Below, piece by piece: positions 1-12,106 of a stretch of 64,000 bases of DNA. Positions within the stretch are counted from its first letter, which is position 1, and every line of letters begins with the position of its first letter. The notes under the pieces were generated by a model. It was not told the origin of the DNA. It made no database searches and saw only the letters and a list, made by a program, of their open reading frames with translations. Position numbers and translations under genes: made by a program. The stretch spans positions 992,001-1,056,000 of the forward strand of contig NZ_JAHBRX010000001.1 in the NCBI RefSeq assembly GCF_018398335.1. Reading direction: 5' to 3'. The stretch is from Chelatococcus sp. HY11. Lineage in GTDB: Bacteria > Pseudomonadota > Alphaproteobacteria > Rhizobiales > Beijerinckiaceae.

Positions 1-681
1 GTTGGCAAAATGGAGAGCAGGGTCTTTTCGATCGCCGGATGCTGCCGGTTTATTCGCGTTAATTTGCAATAATATATTGAATTATATTGATTTTCTTAAA
101 AATGCGACAGCTGCCGGCGTGGCCCGGTTCGCCAGTTTCCACGGCAGCGACTGTAAGAGCGGCGGGTTGTTATTTAGCTGGCAACTTATTTTTCGCCTTG
201 AGATCAAGCGAAGCTCGAGGATATCCCGGCAGATTTAGCTCAGCGGCCGAAGGTACGGCAGCGCGGGTCCCCGGCGTCGCGCGGCGACGGGAAGGGGATC
301 TATGAACGGTGGGGGCCTTGGTCCTTCCCTGCTGGCCGCAACATGGCTATTGCCTGTCGCTCTTGGAAAGCCAAGCCGGGGAAACCCGGCCTGACAACGG
401 CCGCCGGGATAACGCGAACCGAGAGTGCGTTCTCGCAGCTGAATGTCGATTGGCTTAACCCGCGTCGCGCCCTCACGTTTCGCTGCGTCAGCGGGCGGGA
501 GGAGATGTTCGTCCGTGTGGTGAATGAGAGACCCCAATTCCCGGGATCAGGCCTGGTTTGATGAGGCGATAGGCAGTTCCTGACAAATTTATTCCCCGTT
601 ATCCATAAGCGTCCCTTTGGATTGCCATGGAACAAACAGTGAATTAATGAGAACAAATAGAAAACATAGAGGAGCAGGACG
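1..681. other. Non-coding or weakly coding leader region
   Basis: No convincing gene of normal size is visible here. Positions 60-110 are AT-rich against a GC-rich background and include an inverted repeat, AATATA-N6-TATATT, at 71-88. At 362-390 two small hairpins lie side by side: CTTGG-AAAG-CCAAG (362-375) and GCCGGG-GAAA-CCCGGC (375-390), the second capped by a GNRA tetraloop. A 30-codon reading frame at 302-394, starting ATG nine bases after a GGGAAGGGG stretch, runs through these hairpins. It may be a small peptide or chance. I recognise no known RNA family. Confidence 0.4.
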
Positions 682-783
682 ATGGTTCAGTGGTTCTTCG
701 GTCGGGTGATCGAACTCGCCTCTCTCGGTCTCTTCGTCGGCATGATCGGCGTTTGGGCAAGCGCTCTGGGTCTGCCCGCCTGA
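682..783 (+). CDS. Small hydrophobic membrane protein, 33 residues
   Basis: An ATG frame of 33 codons preceded by a strong Shine-Dalgarno sequence, GAGGAG at 669-674, seven bases before the start. The peptide begins MVQWFFGRVIELAS and residues about 10-30 form one hydrophobic segment, long enough for a single membrane span with a short arginine-bearing N-terminus. No family is recognised. Such short single-span proteins often act as subunits or modulators of membrane complexes, but nothing in the neighbourhood says which. A GC-rich hairpin follows the stop at about 798-820. The good ribosome site and clean hydrophobic profile argue for a real gene; length alone cannot exclude chance. Confidence 0.55.
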   Translation: MVQWFFGRVIELASLGLFVGMIGVWASALGLPA

Positions 784-1099
784 TGTCTCTGCGGATCGCC
801 GCGCGGTTTCGCGCGACGGCTTCGCAGAAGTTGCCTCGCTGCCGGCAGAGAGCTTTCGGAACAGGAGTTGCGGTTGCGCTGCCACGCCAGAGACCGCATC
901 TCACCAGATATCGTAATGGACAGATAAGCTTGTTGGCGCGATGTTAGGCGCGGCCCAACAGGCAGGGGGCGTGATCGGCGCCTTCCGGATCGATCCGGCT
1001 TTCGCCATGGGATGACTGGCGAGAGTTCAGGTGAGTTTGCCGTCGCCCTTCTGCGCTCGGGTCTCAAAGCCGTTTGCTAAAAAGCACGGGGGCAAGACA
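784..1099. other. Intergenic region before ggt
   Basis: About 316 bases between the 33-residue gene and the gamma-glutamyltransferase start. A hairpin-forming stretch at about 798-820 (GCGCG-GTTT-CGCGC core) could end the upstream transcript, but no T-run follows it. An in-frame upstream ATG for ggt exists at 1031, but it would put a 23-residue polar extension in front of the signal peptide. Nothing else is recognised. Confidence 0.4.
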
Positions 1100-2884
1100 A
1101 TGAGCCGGTTTTCATCTTGGCGCGCATCTTTTGTCCGGACATGCGGTGCGGCCGTGATTGGCGCGTCGCTGGTAGCGACCGTCGCATCATCTGATGTCGA
1201 GGCTCAGGCTCTCGCGCCCGCGCCAGAAGGCGCGACCAAACGCACGGGTCGTGTTCTCGGCGAGGCGCGCGAATTCATGGTCGCCGCCGCCAATCCGCTG
1301 GCAGCGGAGGCCGGACGCGAGATACTGCGCGCCGGGGGCAGCGCGGTGGACGCTGCGATCGCGGTGCAGCTTGTCCTCAATCTGGCCGAGCCGCAGAGCT
1401 CCGGCCTCGGTGGCGGCGCCTTCATGCTGCACTGGGATGCGGCAAAGCGTGCGCTCGTGACCCTTGATGGTCGCGAAACGGCGCCCGCATCCGTGACGCC
1501 GGAGCTCTTCCTGACGGCGGACGGCAACGCGATGCCTTTCATGGAGGCTGTTGTCGGCGGCCGTTCGGTCGGTGTGCCCGGCACGCCGCGCCTGCTGGAG
1601 GCGGCCCACAAGCGCTGGGGACGATTGCCCTGGGCGCGCCTGTTCGAGCCGGCGATCCGGCTGGCGGAGGATGGCTTCGCGATTTCTCCACGGCTCAACG
1701 GGTTGCTGGGCCAGGAGCAGGCGTTACGTGCCGACGCGCGGGCGCGGGTGTATTTCTACGCGGAGGACGGAAATCCGAAAGCGGTGGGCGCCCTGCTGAA
1801 AAGCCCCGCGTTGGCCGCAACCCTGCGGGTGTTGGCGCGGGACGGCATGGATGCCTTCTATTCCGGGCCCATCGCGGAGGACATCGTCGCCAGCGTGGGC
1901 GGCCACGCGAAAAACCCCGGCGGCATGACATTGGCCGACCTCAAGGCCTATGCGATCGCGGAGCGCCCGGCGATCTGCCAACCCTATCGTGTCTATACGG
2001 TCTGCGGCATGGGGCCGCCCAGTTCCGGCGGCATCGCGATCGCGCAGATGCTCGCGACGCTTGAGAAGCAGAATCTCGCACGGATAGGGCAGGGCGCCGA
2101 GGCCGTGCACTGGATCGCGGAGGCCGGCCGGCTCGCCTATGCCGATCGGGCCCAGTATCTCGGCGATCCGGATTTTCTGGCCGTCCCGGTGCGCGGGCTC
2201 CTCGATGCGGACTATCTGCGTGACCGGGGAGCGCTGATGCGGCCTGATCGGTCCATGGGCCGGGCAACGGCGGGGGAGCCGCCCTTCGCTCGCCGGTCGC
2301 ACTTGTTCGCACCGTCCGAGGGCATCGAGAACGGCACCAGCCATATTTCCGTCGTCGACGCGGATGGGAACGCGGTGTCGATGACGACCACCATCGAGAG
2401 CGGCTTTGGCGCGCGCATCATGACGGCGAGCGGGTTCCTCCTGAATAACGAGCTCACCGACTTCAACTTCGCGCCGAGCGAGGGGGGGAAGCCGGTCGCC
2501 AACCGGGTCGAGCCCGGCAAGCGGCCGCGCAGCTCGATGGCGCCGACCATCGTCTTTGACGCATTCGACAGGCTTTACGTGGTCACCGGGTCGCCTGGCG
2601 GCAGCCAGATCATCAATTTCGTCGCGAAGACGCTCGTCGCCATTCTCGACTGGAAGCTTGACCCGCAGGTTGCGGTGGATTGGCCGAATATCGGCAGCCG
2701 CAACGGACCGACGGAGCTGGAGGCGGGCACAGAGGCCGAGGCCTGGAAGGCGCCGTTGGAGGCGCTTGGCCATCAGGTCGCCGTCATGCCGATGACATCG
2801 GGAACCCAGGCGATTGTCCTGACGCCGTCCGGCTTTCTGGGCGGGGCCGACAGCCGGCGCGAGGGCGTTGCGATCGGTGATTGA
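1100..2884 (+). CDS. ggt: Gamma-glutamyltransferase (exported)
   Basis: Periplasmic enzyme of the N-terminal nucleophile hydrolase superfamily. It transfers or hydrolyses the gamma-glutamyl group of glutathione, a step in glutathione salvage. The 594-residue precursor starts with a signal peptide (about residues 1-35, hydrophobic core near GAAVIGASLVATVASS). It autocleaves into a large and a small subunit; the motif GTSHISVVD places the new N-terminal threonine nucleophile at Thr413. The glycine-rich SPGGSQIINFV loop and GFLLNNELTDF match the family. I chose ATG 1100, behind a GGGGG stretch, over ATG 1031, because it puts the signal peptide at the very N-terminus. Convergent with the GGDEF gene 44 bases downstream. 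Confidence 0.93.
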   Translation: MSRFSSWRASFVRTCGAAVIGASLVATVASSDVEAQALAPAPEGATKRTGRVLGEAREFMVAAANPLAAEAGREILRAGGSAVDAAIAVQLVLNLAEPQSSGLGGGAFMLHWDAAKRALVTLDGRETAPASVTPELFLTADGNAMPFMEAVVGGRSVGVPGTPRLLEAAHKRWGRLPWARLFEPAIRLAEDGFAISPRLNGLLGQEQALRADARARVYFYAEDGNPKAVGALLKSPALAATLRVLARDGMDAFYSGPIAEDIVASVGGHAKNPGGMTLADLKAYAIAERPAICQPYRVYTVCGMGPPSSGGIAIAQMLATLEKQNLARIGQGAEAVHWIAEAGRLAYADRAQYLGDPDFLAVPVRGLLDADYLRDRGALMRPDRSMGRATAGEPPFARRSHLFAPSEGIENGTSHISVVDADGNAVSMTTTIESGFGARIMTASGFLLNNELTDFNFAPSEGGKPVANRVEPGKRPRSSMAPTIVFDAFDRLYVVTGSPGGSQIINFVAKTLVAILDWKLDPQVAVDWPNIGSRNGPTELEAGTEAEAWKAPLEALGHQVAVMPMTSGTQAIVLTPSGFLGGADSRREGVAIGD

Positions 2885-2928
2885 GCTGCCCGATCGTGGT
2901 TCCGGCGACCCGCGAAAACGATATGTCT

Positions 2929-4188
2929 CTACCGCCTGGGTTCTGATGAGCTTCCATTGGCGGATTGGTGAAGGGAACCGTTGCGGCCGCGACTCGGGAA
3001 GATCGCGATATTGCTGCCACTGAGGGGCGGAGGAGGCAGTGGGTCGCCGTCCTGCGTCACCCGGTTCCGCCCCTCGTTCTTGGAGCGATAGAGCGCCTTG
3101 TCGGCGGCGGACAGAAGCTCTTCCGCGTCATAGCCGTGGGTTCCGGATGAAGCGACGCCGGCACTGACGGTCACTCCGCGACCGTCACAGGATTGCCGGA
3201 CGGCTTCGAAGAAGGAGCTCCTGATTCTGTCCGCGACGAGGTGCGCGTCATTGACGCTCGCGCCGGGTAGCAAGGCGGTGAATTCCTCGCCGCCCATGCG
3301 GAACAGCATGTCACTCGACCTGAGATAGCGGCTGGCGATCTGGCTGAACTGCACGAGGATCGCATCGCCCATCGCATGGCCGAATGTGTCGTTGACGGAC
3401 TTGAAGTGATCGAGGTCAAAAGCGATGACCGCGATCGGCTCATGCGCCGCCGCATGCCGGCGCAAGACCTGCAGACCACGCAGCTCGAAGCCGCGCCGGT
3501 TGAGAGCTTCCGTTAACGGATCGACCAGTGCCTCGCGCCGATGTTCGAAGCTGAGCTTCTCCTTCATGATGGCGGTGGCGATGAAAGCCATGCCGAGCAT
3601 GAAGATGAGGGTCTCGAAGGCAAGAACCATGTTCCAATTCCAGGCGGTCAGGAAACCGCTGTCGGGAAGAGGCAGGTTCGGCGCGTCGATGGCTCGGATG
3701 ATGAAAATCGCTGCATGGACGCAGAGCAAAACGACACCCGGCACGCGAGACGCCAGTTCACCGCGCCCCCGCCACAGCTCCATGGCGGTGGCGAAGGAAT
3801 AGGCGGCGATGACGCCCGAAACGAGCATGACCCTGAGTGCCAGGGTTTCCAGGAATGTCGGTATCAGGCAGACGCCAAGCCAGATGACGGTGCCAAGGGA
3901 AAAGCCGGCCCATTGCATCGGGCGCCCATCGAAGGCGCGCGCGCCCTGCCAGGCCGCGCCATAACCTAAGAGGATAAGGCTGTTTCCGGTGATGATTCGC
4001 GCGGCATCGGGCATGAGCTCATGGGTCGCGAGGACAGCGACGCCGAAGCCGACCAGAAAGTAGCAGCCTCCCCACAGGGCGAGCGGGCGCCGGTCACGGT
4101 GTTGCAGCGCCGAGAAGCTGAGCCACGCGCCAGCAACGATGGTGATGAAAACCACCACGACGAACAGGGTCCGTACATCGAGCATCAT
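2929..4188 (-). CDS. Membrane-bound diguanylate cyclase (GGDEF domain)
   Basis: Probable synthase of the second messenger cyclic di-GMP. The first 210 residues hold about seven hydrophobic helices, beginning with DVRTLFVVVVFITIVAGAW, and form an unassigned sensory membrane region. The C-terminal catalytic domain (about 220-385) has the active-site signature GGEEF (299-303) and, five residues before it, RSSD, which fits the RxxD product-inhibition site. Both suggest an active, feedback-controlled enzyme. There is no EAL domain. The start is ambiguous: GTG 4206, ATG 4188 or ATG 4185; I use 4188 because the hydrophobic segment then lies at the N-terminus. The C-terminal about 40 residues are proline- and serine-rich and look disordered. 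Confidence 0.88.
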   Translation of the reverse strand: MMLDVRTLFVVVVFITIVAGAWLSFSALQHRDRRPLALWGGCYFLVGFGVAVLATHELMPDAARIITGNSLILLGYGAAWQGARAFDGRPMQWAGFSLGTVIWLGVCLIPTFLETLALRVMLVSGVIAAYSFATAMELWRGRGELASRVPGVVLLCVHAAIFIIRAIDAPNLPLPDSGFLTAWNWNMVLAFETLIFMLGMAFIATAIMKEKLSFEHRREALVDPLTEALNRRGFELRGLQVLRRHAAAHEPIAVIAFDLDHFKSVNDTFGHAMGDAILVQFSQIASRYLRSSDMLFRMGGEEFTALLPGASVNDAHLVADRIRSSFFEAVRQSCDGRGVTVSAGVASSGTHGYDAEELLSAADKALYRSKNEGRNRVTQDGDPLPPPPLSGSNIAIFPSRGRNGSLHQSANGSSSEPRR

Positions 4189-4357
4189 GAGGCGGCCAAC
4201 CTTCACTCCCTCGGCCTACCGGCGAGGCTGTCTCATCGAGGCTGCCCTCAGCACCCGCGATAGCAACCTTCAATCCTGTTGCTTGTAGCGCGCGCGGTAT
4301 GCCGCGCAAGGGGGAGGCGATGCAACGGCTGGCGGCGTCGCATCCCGCTCCATGAAA

Positions 4358-4380
4358 ATGGCCGGGACAAGCCCGGCCAT
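4358..4380 (-). terminator. Rho-independent terminator of nrdJ
   Basis: Inverted repeat ATGGCCGGG / CCCGGCCAT with a five-base loop, 32 bases after the nrdJ stop. Read on the minus strand it is followed by TTTTC, as expected for an intrinsic terminator. Confidence 0.75.
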
Positions 4381-4411
4381 GAGTGTCAGAAATGGACGAT
4401 GAGGATAGGAC

Positions 4412-8185
<3,774 letters not shown>

Positions 8186-8503
8186 GGATGTGATCCCTTT
8201 GGCGGTCGCCCGCCATCGCTAAATATGGGGGGTGGCCCGCCATGTACCAAGCTTGAACGCTACGGAGAGGGGCACCGGGGGATGCTTCATCCGCACCCTT
8301 ACCTTGCGTAAGAAACCGCAAGGGAAGGCCGCGTCCAAACCGCGGCACCGACTGGGCCCGGGGGACATTCAGACACGCAGCAGCCCACGCTGTTTCGCAA
8401 CACCGCTTGCCGCTGAACACATTTGTGAAACTTATTCTGAGGTGCGTCAGCAGAAACGCAGCTGACGAAGCATGGCTGGAAGTTAGTGCGATCCTGCCCT
8501 GTG

Positions 8504-8551
8504 CGTCAATATCTAGGGGGTTCAAGTTTTTTGACGCGCAATCTCTAGAGC
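8504..8551 (-). promoter_or_regulatory. Paired NrdR boxes upstream of nrdJ
   Basis: Two 16-base sites, 8504-8519 and 8536-8551, read on the plus strand with cores CAATATCTAG and CAATCTCTAG, lie exactly 32 bp apart (three helical turns). The known NrdR consensus is acaCwAtATaTwGtgt, and sites usually occur as pairs about 31-32 bp apart. On the minus strand site one reads CTAGATATTG, differing from the ten-base consensus core at one position. The position upstream of a ribonucleotide reductase gene makes the assignment strong. The distance to the nrdJ start (over 300 bases) implies a long leader. Confidence 0.8.
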
Positions 8552-9012
8552 CGTTGTTGCGCCTTACCGTCGTTTCAGCACCACTAGAATAAACGTGCCT
8601 GATGGTAATGGGAAACAAGGCTTTTCCCCATTCCTGGGGATACCGGCCACAGTGTCACCATTTGTTCACCACAATCGAATTTTCCACCTCCATCCCCATG
8701 GGGTGAAGGCGGCGCTCTACATTTAGTGGTGTTTTGGCGATTCTGGCTCGACGCTGTGGAGATCCTATGGCAGCGCACTTCCGCGAATCGCTGCCGGGCG
8801 TCGCGAGGGACTTGACGGGCGTCGGCTTGGCGGATGCGTCGGTGGGGAGCGCAGACGGGTGTTCCGCCATAACCCGGGAATGCGCCTCTTAACGCACTTG
8901 TTTGGTCTCGCATGTGGGGGAGACAGTCTGTCAGACTGGACAAGCATCACCACGGGGGCCATAACCTCGGCGACGATCGTCGGCTCGGACCCGGCCTTTG
9001 GGATATGTGGTG
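8552..9012. other. Intergenic region between nrdJ and the NDUFA12 gene
   Basis: A divergent gap that must hold promoters for both neighbours. It contains an odd-centred perfect palindrome, CAGTCTG-T-CAGACTG, at 8924-8938, about 75 bases before the NDUFA12 start, which could be an operator or a hairpin. A 41-codon ATG frame at 8767-8892 has a GGAG five bases upstream, but its composition looks like chance. No RNA gene is recognised. Confidence 0.4.
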
Positions 9013-9417
9013 ATGAAAGACTTTCTCCTGCGCGTCTTTACCTGGTGGAACAAGCAGACGTTCGGAACGCAGTTCTGGACGTGGCGGTTTGGCGAACGGG
9101 TCGGTCAGGACGAGTTCGGCAACACCTACTATCGCACGAAGGGTGGCGCCAAGGATCCGGCGCTTGGTTTTGAGCGCCGCTGGGTTGTGTATGCCGGCTA
9201 CGCCGAGGCCTCGGCCATTCCATCGGGCTGGCATGGGTGGATGCACCACACGACCGACGTCCCACCCACCCAGGACGGTTACCAGCCCAAGGAGTGGCAG
9301 CGGCCTCACCGCGAGAACATGACGGGCACACCTGACGCGTATCGCCCGGCCGGTTCCACACTCGCGGAAGGTCGCCGCCCGCAGGCGACCGGCGACTACA
9401 GCGCCTGGACCCCTTGA
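9013..9417 (+). CDS. NDUFA12 / 17.2 kDa family subunit of NADH:ubiquinone oxidoreductase
   Basis: A 134-residue accessory subunit of respiratory complex I, homologous to mitochondrial NDUFA12 (B17.2); such supernumerary subunits occur in alphaproteobacteria. The family signature is clear: MKDFLLRVFTWWNKQTFGT at the N-terminus, then DEFGNTYYR, RRWVVYAG and HGWMHHTTDVPP. It sits at the membrane-matrix side of the complex in the known structures. The start at ATG 9013 matches where family members begin; TTG 8998 and two GTG codons lie just upstream in frame. It is encoded away from the nuo operon, as is usual. The C-terminal 30 residues are proline- and arginine-rich. Confidence 0.92.
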   Translation: MKDFLLRVFTWWNKQTFGTQFWTWRFGERVGQDEFGNTYYRTKGGAKDPALGFERRWVVYAGYAEASAIPSGWHGWMHHTTDVPPTQDGYQPKEWQRPHRENMTGTPDAYRPAGSTLAEGRRPQATGDYSAWTP

Positions 9418-9522
9418 TCTCGGACCCCTCGATCTTGGACCCCTCGATCTCTTGGTTGCCTTTGCCTCGGGAACTGCTGCCCTAGCCACGATCGCGCGGT
9501 GGGCCGCTGCGAGCCCCGCGCC

Positions 9523-10098
9523 ATGCCGGTAATCTGGGGCAGTCAGGCGCCAGTCCGGCGCGTCGACGTGAGGGAGTTCGCGCGCCTGGAGGAGGCGCTC
9601 GCAGCGGACGCCTCCGCATGGCTGTTGCCGCGATCGCAAGACGCAGATGCGCGCGCCTGGAACCATCGCATCCGAACAATCAGAGGCATGACCGGGCTTT
9701 TTAACGGTTCGGCCTATTTCGCCTGCACATTAGGCCCGCATGTCGCGGGGGTTGCTATCATCAACAGCCGGCATGCGGAGTACCTTTACCTGGAGCTCTT
9801 GCTCACGCATCCCGGCCAGCAGGGCGCGGGATCGCTTCTGATCGAGCATATCGTGAACGATTGGGCGCGGCCGGTCACCGAAGTCAGGTTGGCGACGCTG
9901 GTCCGGGCAAGAGATTTCTATCTGCGTCTGGGCTTTTTGCCGCTGCAGGAGAATCAGATGCGTCTCGATCTGCGCGGAAGCCCCCAGTGGGAACAAGCCG
10001 GCGGCCGATGGCGCCTCAAGGCCTATGCCCATCTAGCGAACTTCGCGACATGGAGCGACGAGACATCGCCGCTTCCGCCGAAGGCACCGCCTCCCTAG
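9523..10098 (+). CDS. GNAT-family N-acetyltransferase (tandem paralogue 1)
   Basis: A 191-residue member of the GNAT acyl-CoA transferase fold. The acetyl-CoA loop is HPGQQGAGSLLIEH (about residues 96-109), and the motif B region is ARDFYLRLGF. The substrate is unknown. It is clearly a paralogue of the gene at 10205-10741: both have HPGQQGAGS, LGF, and end with a shared GRWR-AY element. Aligning the two N-termini (QAPVRRVDVREF against RPPIRPIGQSEF) supports ATG 9523 over the upstream GTG 9499, since the lead-in is then the same length. No clear Shine-Dalgarno is seen. The C-terminus is extended and proline-rich. Confidence 0.75.
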   Translation: MPVIWGSQAPVRRVDVREFARLEEALAADASAWLLPRSQDADARAWNHRIRTIRGMTGLFNGSAYFACTLGPHVAGVAIINSRHAEYLYLELLLTHPGQQGAGSLLIEHIVNDWARPVTEVRLATLVRARDFYLRLGFLPLQENQMRLDLRGSPQWEQAGGRWRLKAYAHLANFATWSDETSPLPPKAPPP

Positions 10099-10204
10099 CG
10101 GGCAGCGATGGCAATCCGTTTTCCATGGATTGCCTGTTATATCTACGATCCATCAGGCTAGTTTCCATGGCGCGCGGCTGCCGCGGATGGAATGGTGATC
10201 CCCA

Positions 10205-10741
10205 ATGACGCAGAGATGGCTCGCGCGACCGCCGATCCGGCCGATCGGCCAAAGTGAATTTCATCGGCTGCGCGCGGCATTTCGCCATGAGATCGGGCTT
10301 TGGCGCTGTCAGGGCGATGAAAACGATCCCCACATCAAAGTGTGGAATTACCGCATCGGCTCGACACGGTTCCTGACCCATATTGGATTGGGCGACGTTC
10401 ACTTCGGTTATTTCTTCGGCGAGAGCATGGTGGGCCTTATCTCCATCACCCTGTCGGCCGATATCGGCACTGTCGAGACTTTGATGAGCCATCCTGGACA
10501 ACAGGGTGCCGGCTCGATGCTGATCGAGCACGCCGTGAACGCTTTGCCCAGCATCCGGATGCTGAAATTGGTGAGCCTGGACGAAAGCCGAGGATTCTAT
10601 GAGCGCCTCGGCTTCGTGCGCGCCGGTCGCGCCATGGAGCTCGACGTGACGAGGAGTGATGCCTGGCAAAGGGTGGACGGCCGGTGGCGCATCGCGGCCT
10701 ATGTCAACCTTCGTGGCTATCTGGCACCTGGACGATTGTGA
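10205..10741 (+). CDS. GNAT-family N-acetyltransferase (tandem paralogue 2)
   Basis: A 178-residue GNAT-fold protein with HPGQQGAGSMLIEHAVN as the acetyl-CoA binding loop and ESRGFYERLGF as motif B. It resembles the preceding gene along its whole length. The pair lies between the NDUFA12 and DUF2155 genes on the same strand, with a gap of about 106 bases between the two. The region before the predicted active core, with HIKVWNYRIGSTRFLTHIGLGDVHFGYFFGE, is shared in outline (AWNHRIRTIRGMTGLFNGSAYF in paralogue 1) and probably forms the substrate pocket. No substrate can be named. Confidence 0.78.
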   Translation: MTQRWLARPPIRPIGQSEFHRLRAAFRHEIGLWRCQGDENDPHIKVWNYRIGSTRFLTHIGLGDVHFGYFFGESMVGLISITLSADIGTVETLMSHPGQQGAGSMLIEHAVNALPSIRMLKLVSLDESRGFYERLGFVRAGRAMELDVTRSDAWQRVDGRWRIAAYVNLRGYLAPGRL

Positions 10742-10842
10742 CATGGCCCGAATTCGCGTCGCGGGGGTGTCGCAAGGGACGCCGGAGGGTGTATGCAGTC
10801 ACGTCGGCTTCCCTCCTGATTGAGCTGCGATAAGATAGAACA

Positions 10843-11319
10843 ATGAATTCCAAGCTTCTGCCCGCTCTTGCCTTGGCGATGACCTGTCTTGTTGGGGCCA
10901 GCCATGGTGCCAAGGCGGATCGAATCAAAAATCCCGTCGCGGTTTTCTCGGGCCTGGACAAGATCACGGGTCGCATCGTCTCTTTCGAAGCGGCCGTTGA
11001 CGAGACCGTTCAATTCGGTGCCCTGCAGCTCACGCCGCGCGCCTGCTATACCCGGCCGGCCACCGAGACGCCCAACACCACGGCGTTCGTGATCGTGGAT
11101 GAGGTGACGACGGCCAGCAATGAGCGCCGCCGTCTGTTTTCAGGCTGGATGTATGCGGCAAGCCCGGGCCTGCACGGCATCGAACATGCCGTCTACGATA
11201 TCTGGCTGACCGATTGCAAAGGCGGGACGGAGGTCATCGTCGAGCCCAAGGACGGAAGCGGTGACACCGCGCCGCCCGAGGTTCCTCCTTCGCAACGTCC
11301 CGCACCCACCCGTCGCTGA
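10843..11319 (+). CDS. DUF2155 family exported protein
   Basis: A 158-residue alphaproteobacterial protein of unknown function. An N-terminal signal peptide, MNSKLLPALALAMTCLVGASHGAKA, is followed by the DUF2155 domain: AVFSGLDKITGRI, FGALQLTPRACYTRPATETPNTTAFV, RLFSGWMYAASPGLHGIEHAVYDIWLTDC. Two conserved cysteines, in RACYT and LTDCKGG, could form a disulfide in the periplasm. The C-terminal 20 residues are proline-rich. In related genomes it usually lies close to the NDUFA12 gene and aat, as here. It ends three bases from the convergent aat stop. The family was named from conservation only, so no role can be given. Confidence 0.88.
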   Translation: MNSKLLPALALAMTCLVGASHGAKADRIKNPVAVFSGLDKITGRIVSFEAAVDETVQFGALQLTPRACYTRPATETPNTTAFVIVDEVTTASNERRRLFSGWMYAASPGLHGIEHAVYDIWLTDCKGGTEVIVEPKDGSGDTAPPEVPPSQRPAPTRR

Positions 11320-11322
11320 TAC

Positions 11323-11991
11323 TCACGCCGGTAAAGCCAGTTCCGCCAGCGCTTCAGCTCCACTGACGTCAAGTCCGGGCGGCCAGCTCCACCATTCGCC
11401 CTGCAGTTCGAGCGCGGCTTCGAGCTCCGTCATATAGGCCTTGCGTGGAACGGCGAGCGCGCCGAAGCGAGCGAGATGAGCCGTCACAAACTGGGTGTCG
11501 AGCAATGTGTAGCCGCCGCGTCTGAGGCGCGCGACGAGATGCACCAGGGCGACCTTCGAGCTGTCGCGCTCGCGGTGAAACATGCTCTCGCCGAAAAAGG
11601 CGGCGCCCAGCGAGACGCCGTAGAGACCACCGACGAGGCGGCCAGCGTCGCGAACCTCGACGGTATGGCAATAGCCCAGGTCGAATAGCTCGCCATAAAG
11701 CGCGCGGATGCGGCCGTTTATCCAGGTTTCCTCGCGACCATCATCCGGCGCCGCGCAGCCGGCGATCACCGCGTCGAAATCCTGGTCGACGGTGATCTCG
11801 AAACGGTCCGAAGCGACCGTGCGCGCCAAGCGCTGGGGGACGTGGAAGCCGTCGAGGGGAATGATGCCTCGTTCCTTCGGCTCGACCCAGAACAGGCCTG
11901 GGTCGTCGGCGTTTTCGGCCATTGGAAACAGCCCGCTCGCATAGGCCCTGAGCAGGATCTCCGGCGTGATTTCGACCGATGACCGATTCAT
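11323..11991 (-). CDS. aat: Leucyl/phenylalanyl-tRNA--protein transferase
   Basis: Cytoplasmic enzyme of the bacterial N-end rule pathway. It moves Leu or Phe from aminoacyl-tRNA to the N-terminal Arg or Lys of target proteins, marking them for ClpS and ClpAP. The 222-residue protein shows the family signatures: [73 protein letters not shown] and [17 protein letters not shown] chose ATG 11991, beginning [11 protein letters not shown], preceded by an AGGGCGG stretch; a 24-residue longer form from 12063 lacks family support. It lies downstream of accC on the same strand but is separated by an inverted repeat at 12073-12098. Confidence 0.94.
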   Translation of the reverse strand: MNRSSVEITPEILLRAYASGLFPMAENADDPGLFWVEPKERGIIPLDGFHVPQRLARTVASDRFEITVDQDFDAVIAGCAAPDDGREETWINGRIRALYGELFDLGYCHTVEVRDAGRLVGGLYGVSLGAAFFGESMFHRERDSSKVALVHLVARLRRGGYTLLDTQFVTAHLARFGALAVPRKAYMTELEAALELQGEWWSWPPGLDVSGAEALAELALPA

Positions 11992-12072
11992 CACCGCCCT
12001 ATACCGAGACGGGAGGGGATGGAACATCATCGCCCCATCTCCCGATATTGATAATAAAATCAATCAGATATA

Positions 12073-12098
12073 GCGATATGCTGATCTGATGATATCGC
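12073..12098. repeat. Inverted repeat between accC and aat
   Basis: Perfect seven-base arms, GCGATAT and ATATCGC, separated by 12 bases, directly after the accC stop and about 80 bases before the aat start. The flank toward aat (12040-12070) is AT-rich and may carry a promoter. The repeat could be an attenuating hairpin, a terminator without a T-run, or a protein site. Confidence 0.45.
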
Positions 12099-12106
12099 AT
12101 TTCGCG

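Noticed and set aside
231-300. A stretch resembling a tRNA start (TTTAGCTCAG near 233)
   Set aside because: No T-arm consensus, no matching acceptor stem and no anticodon stem can be folded from the following bases.
8186-8503. Cobalamin riboswitch in the nrdJ leader
   Set aside because: A B12-dependent enzyme makes it tempting, but I could not find the conserved B12-box core in the leader; the NrdR boxes explain regulation better.
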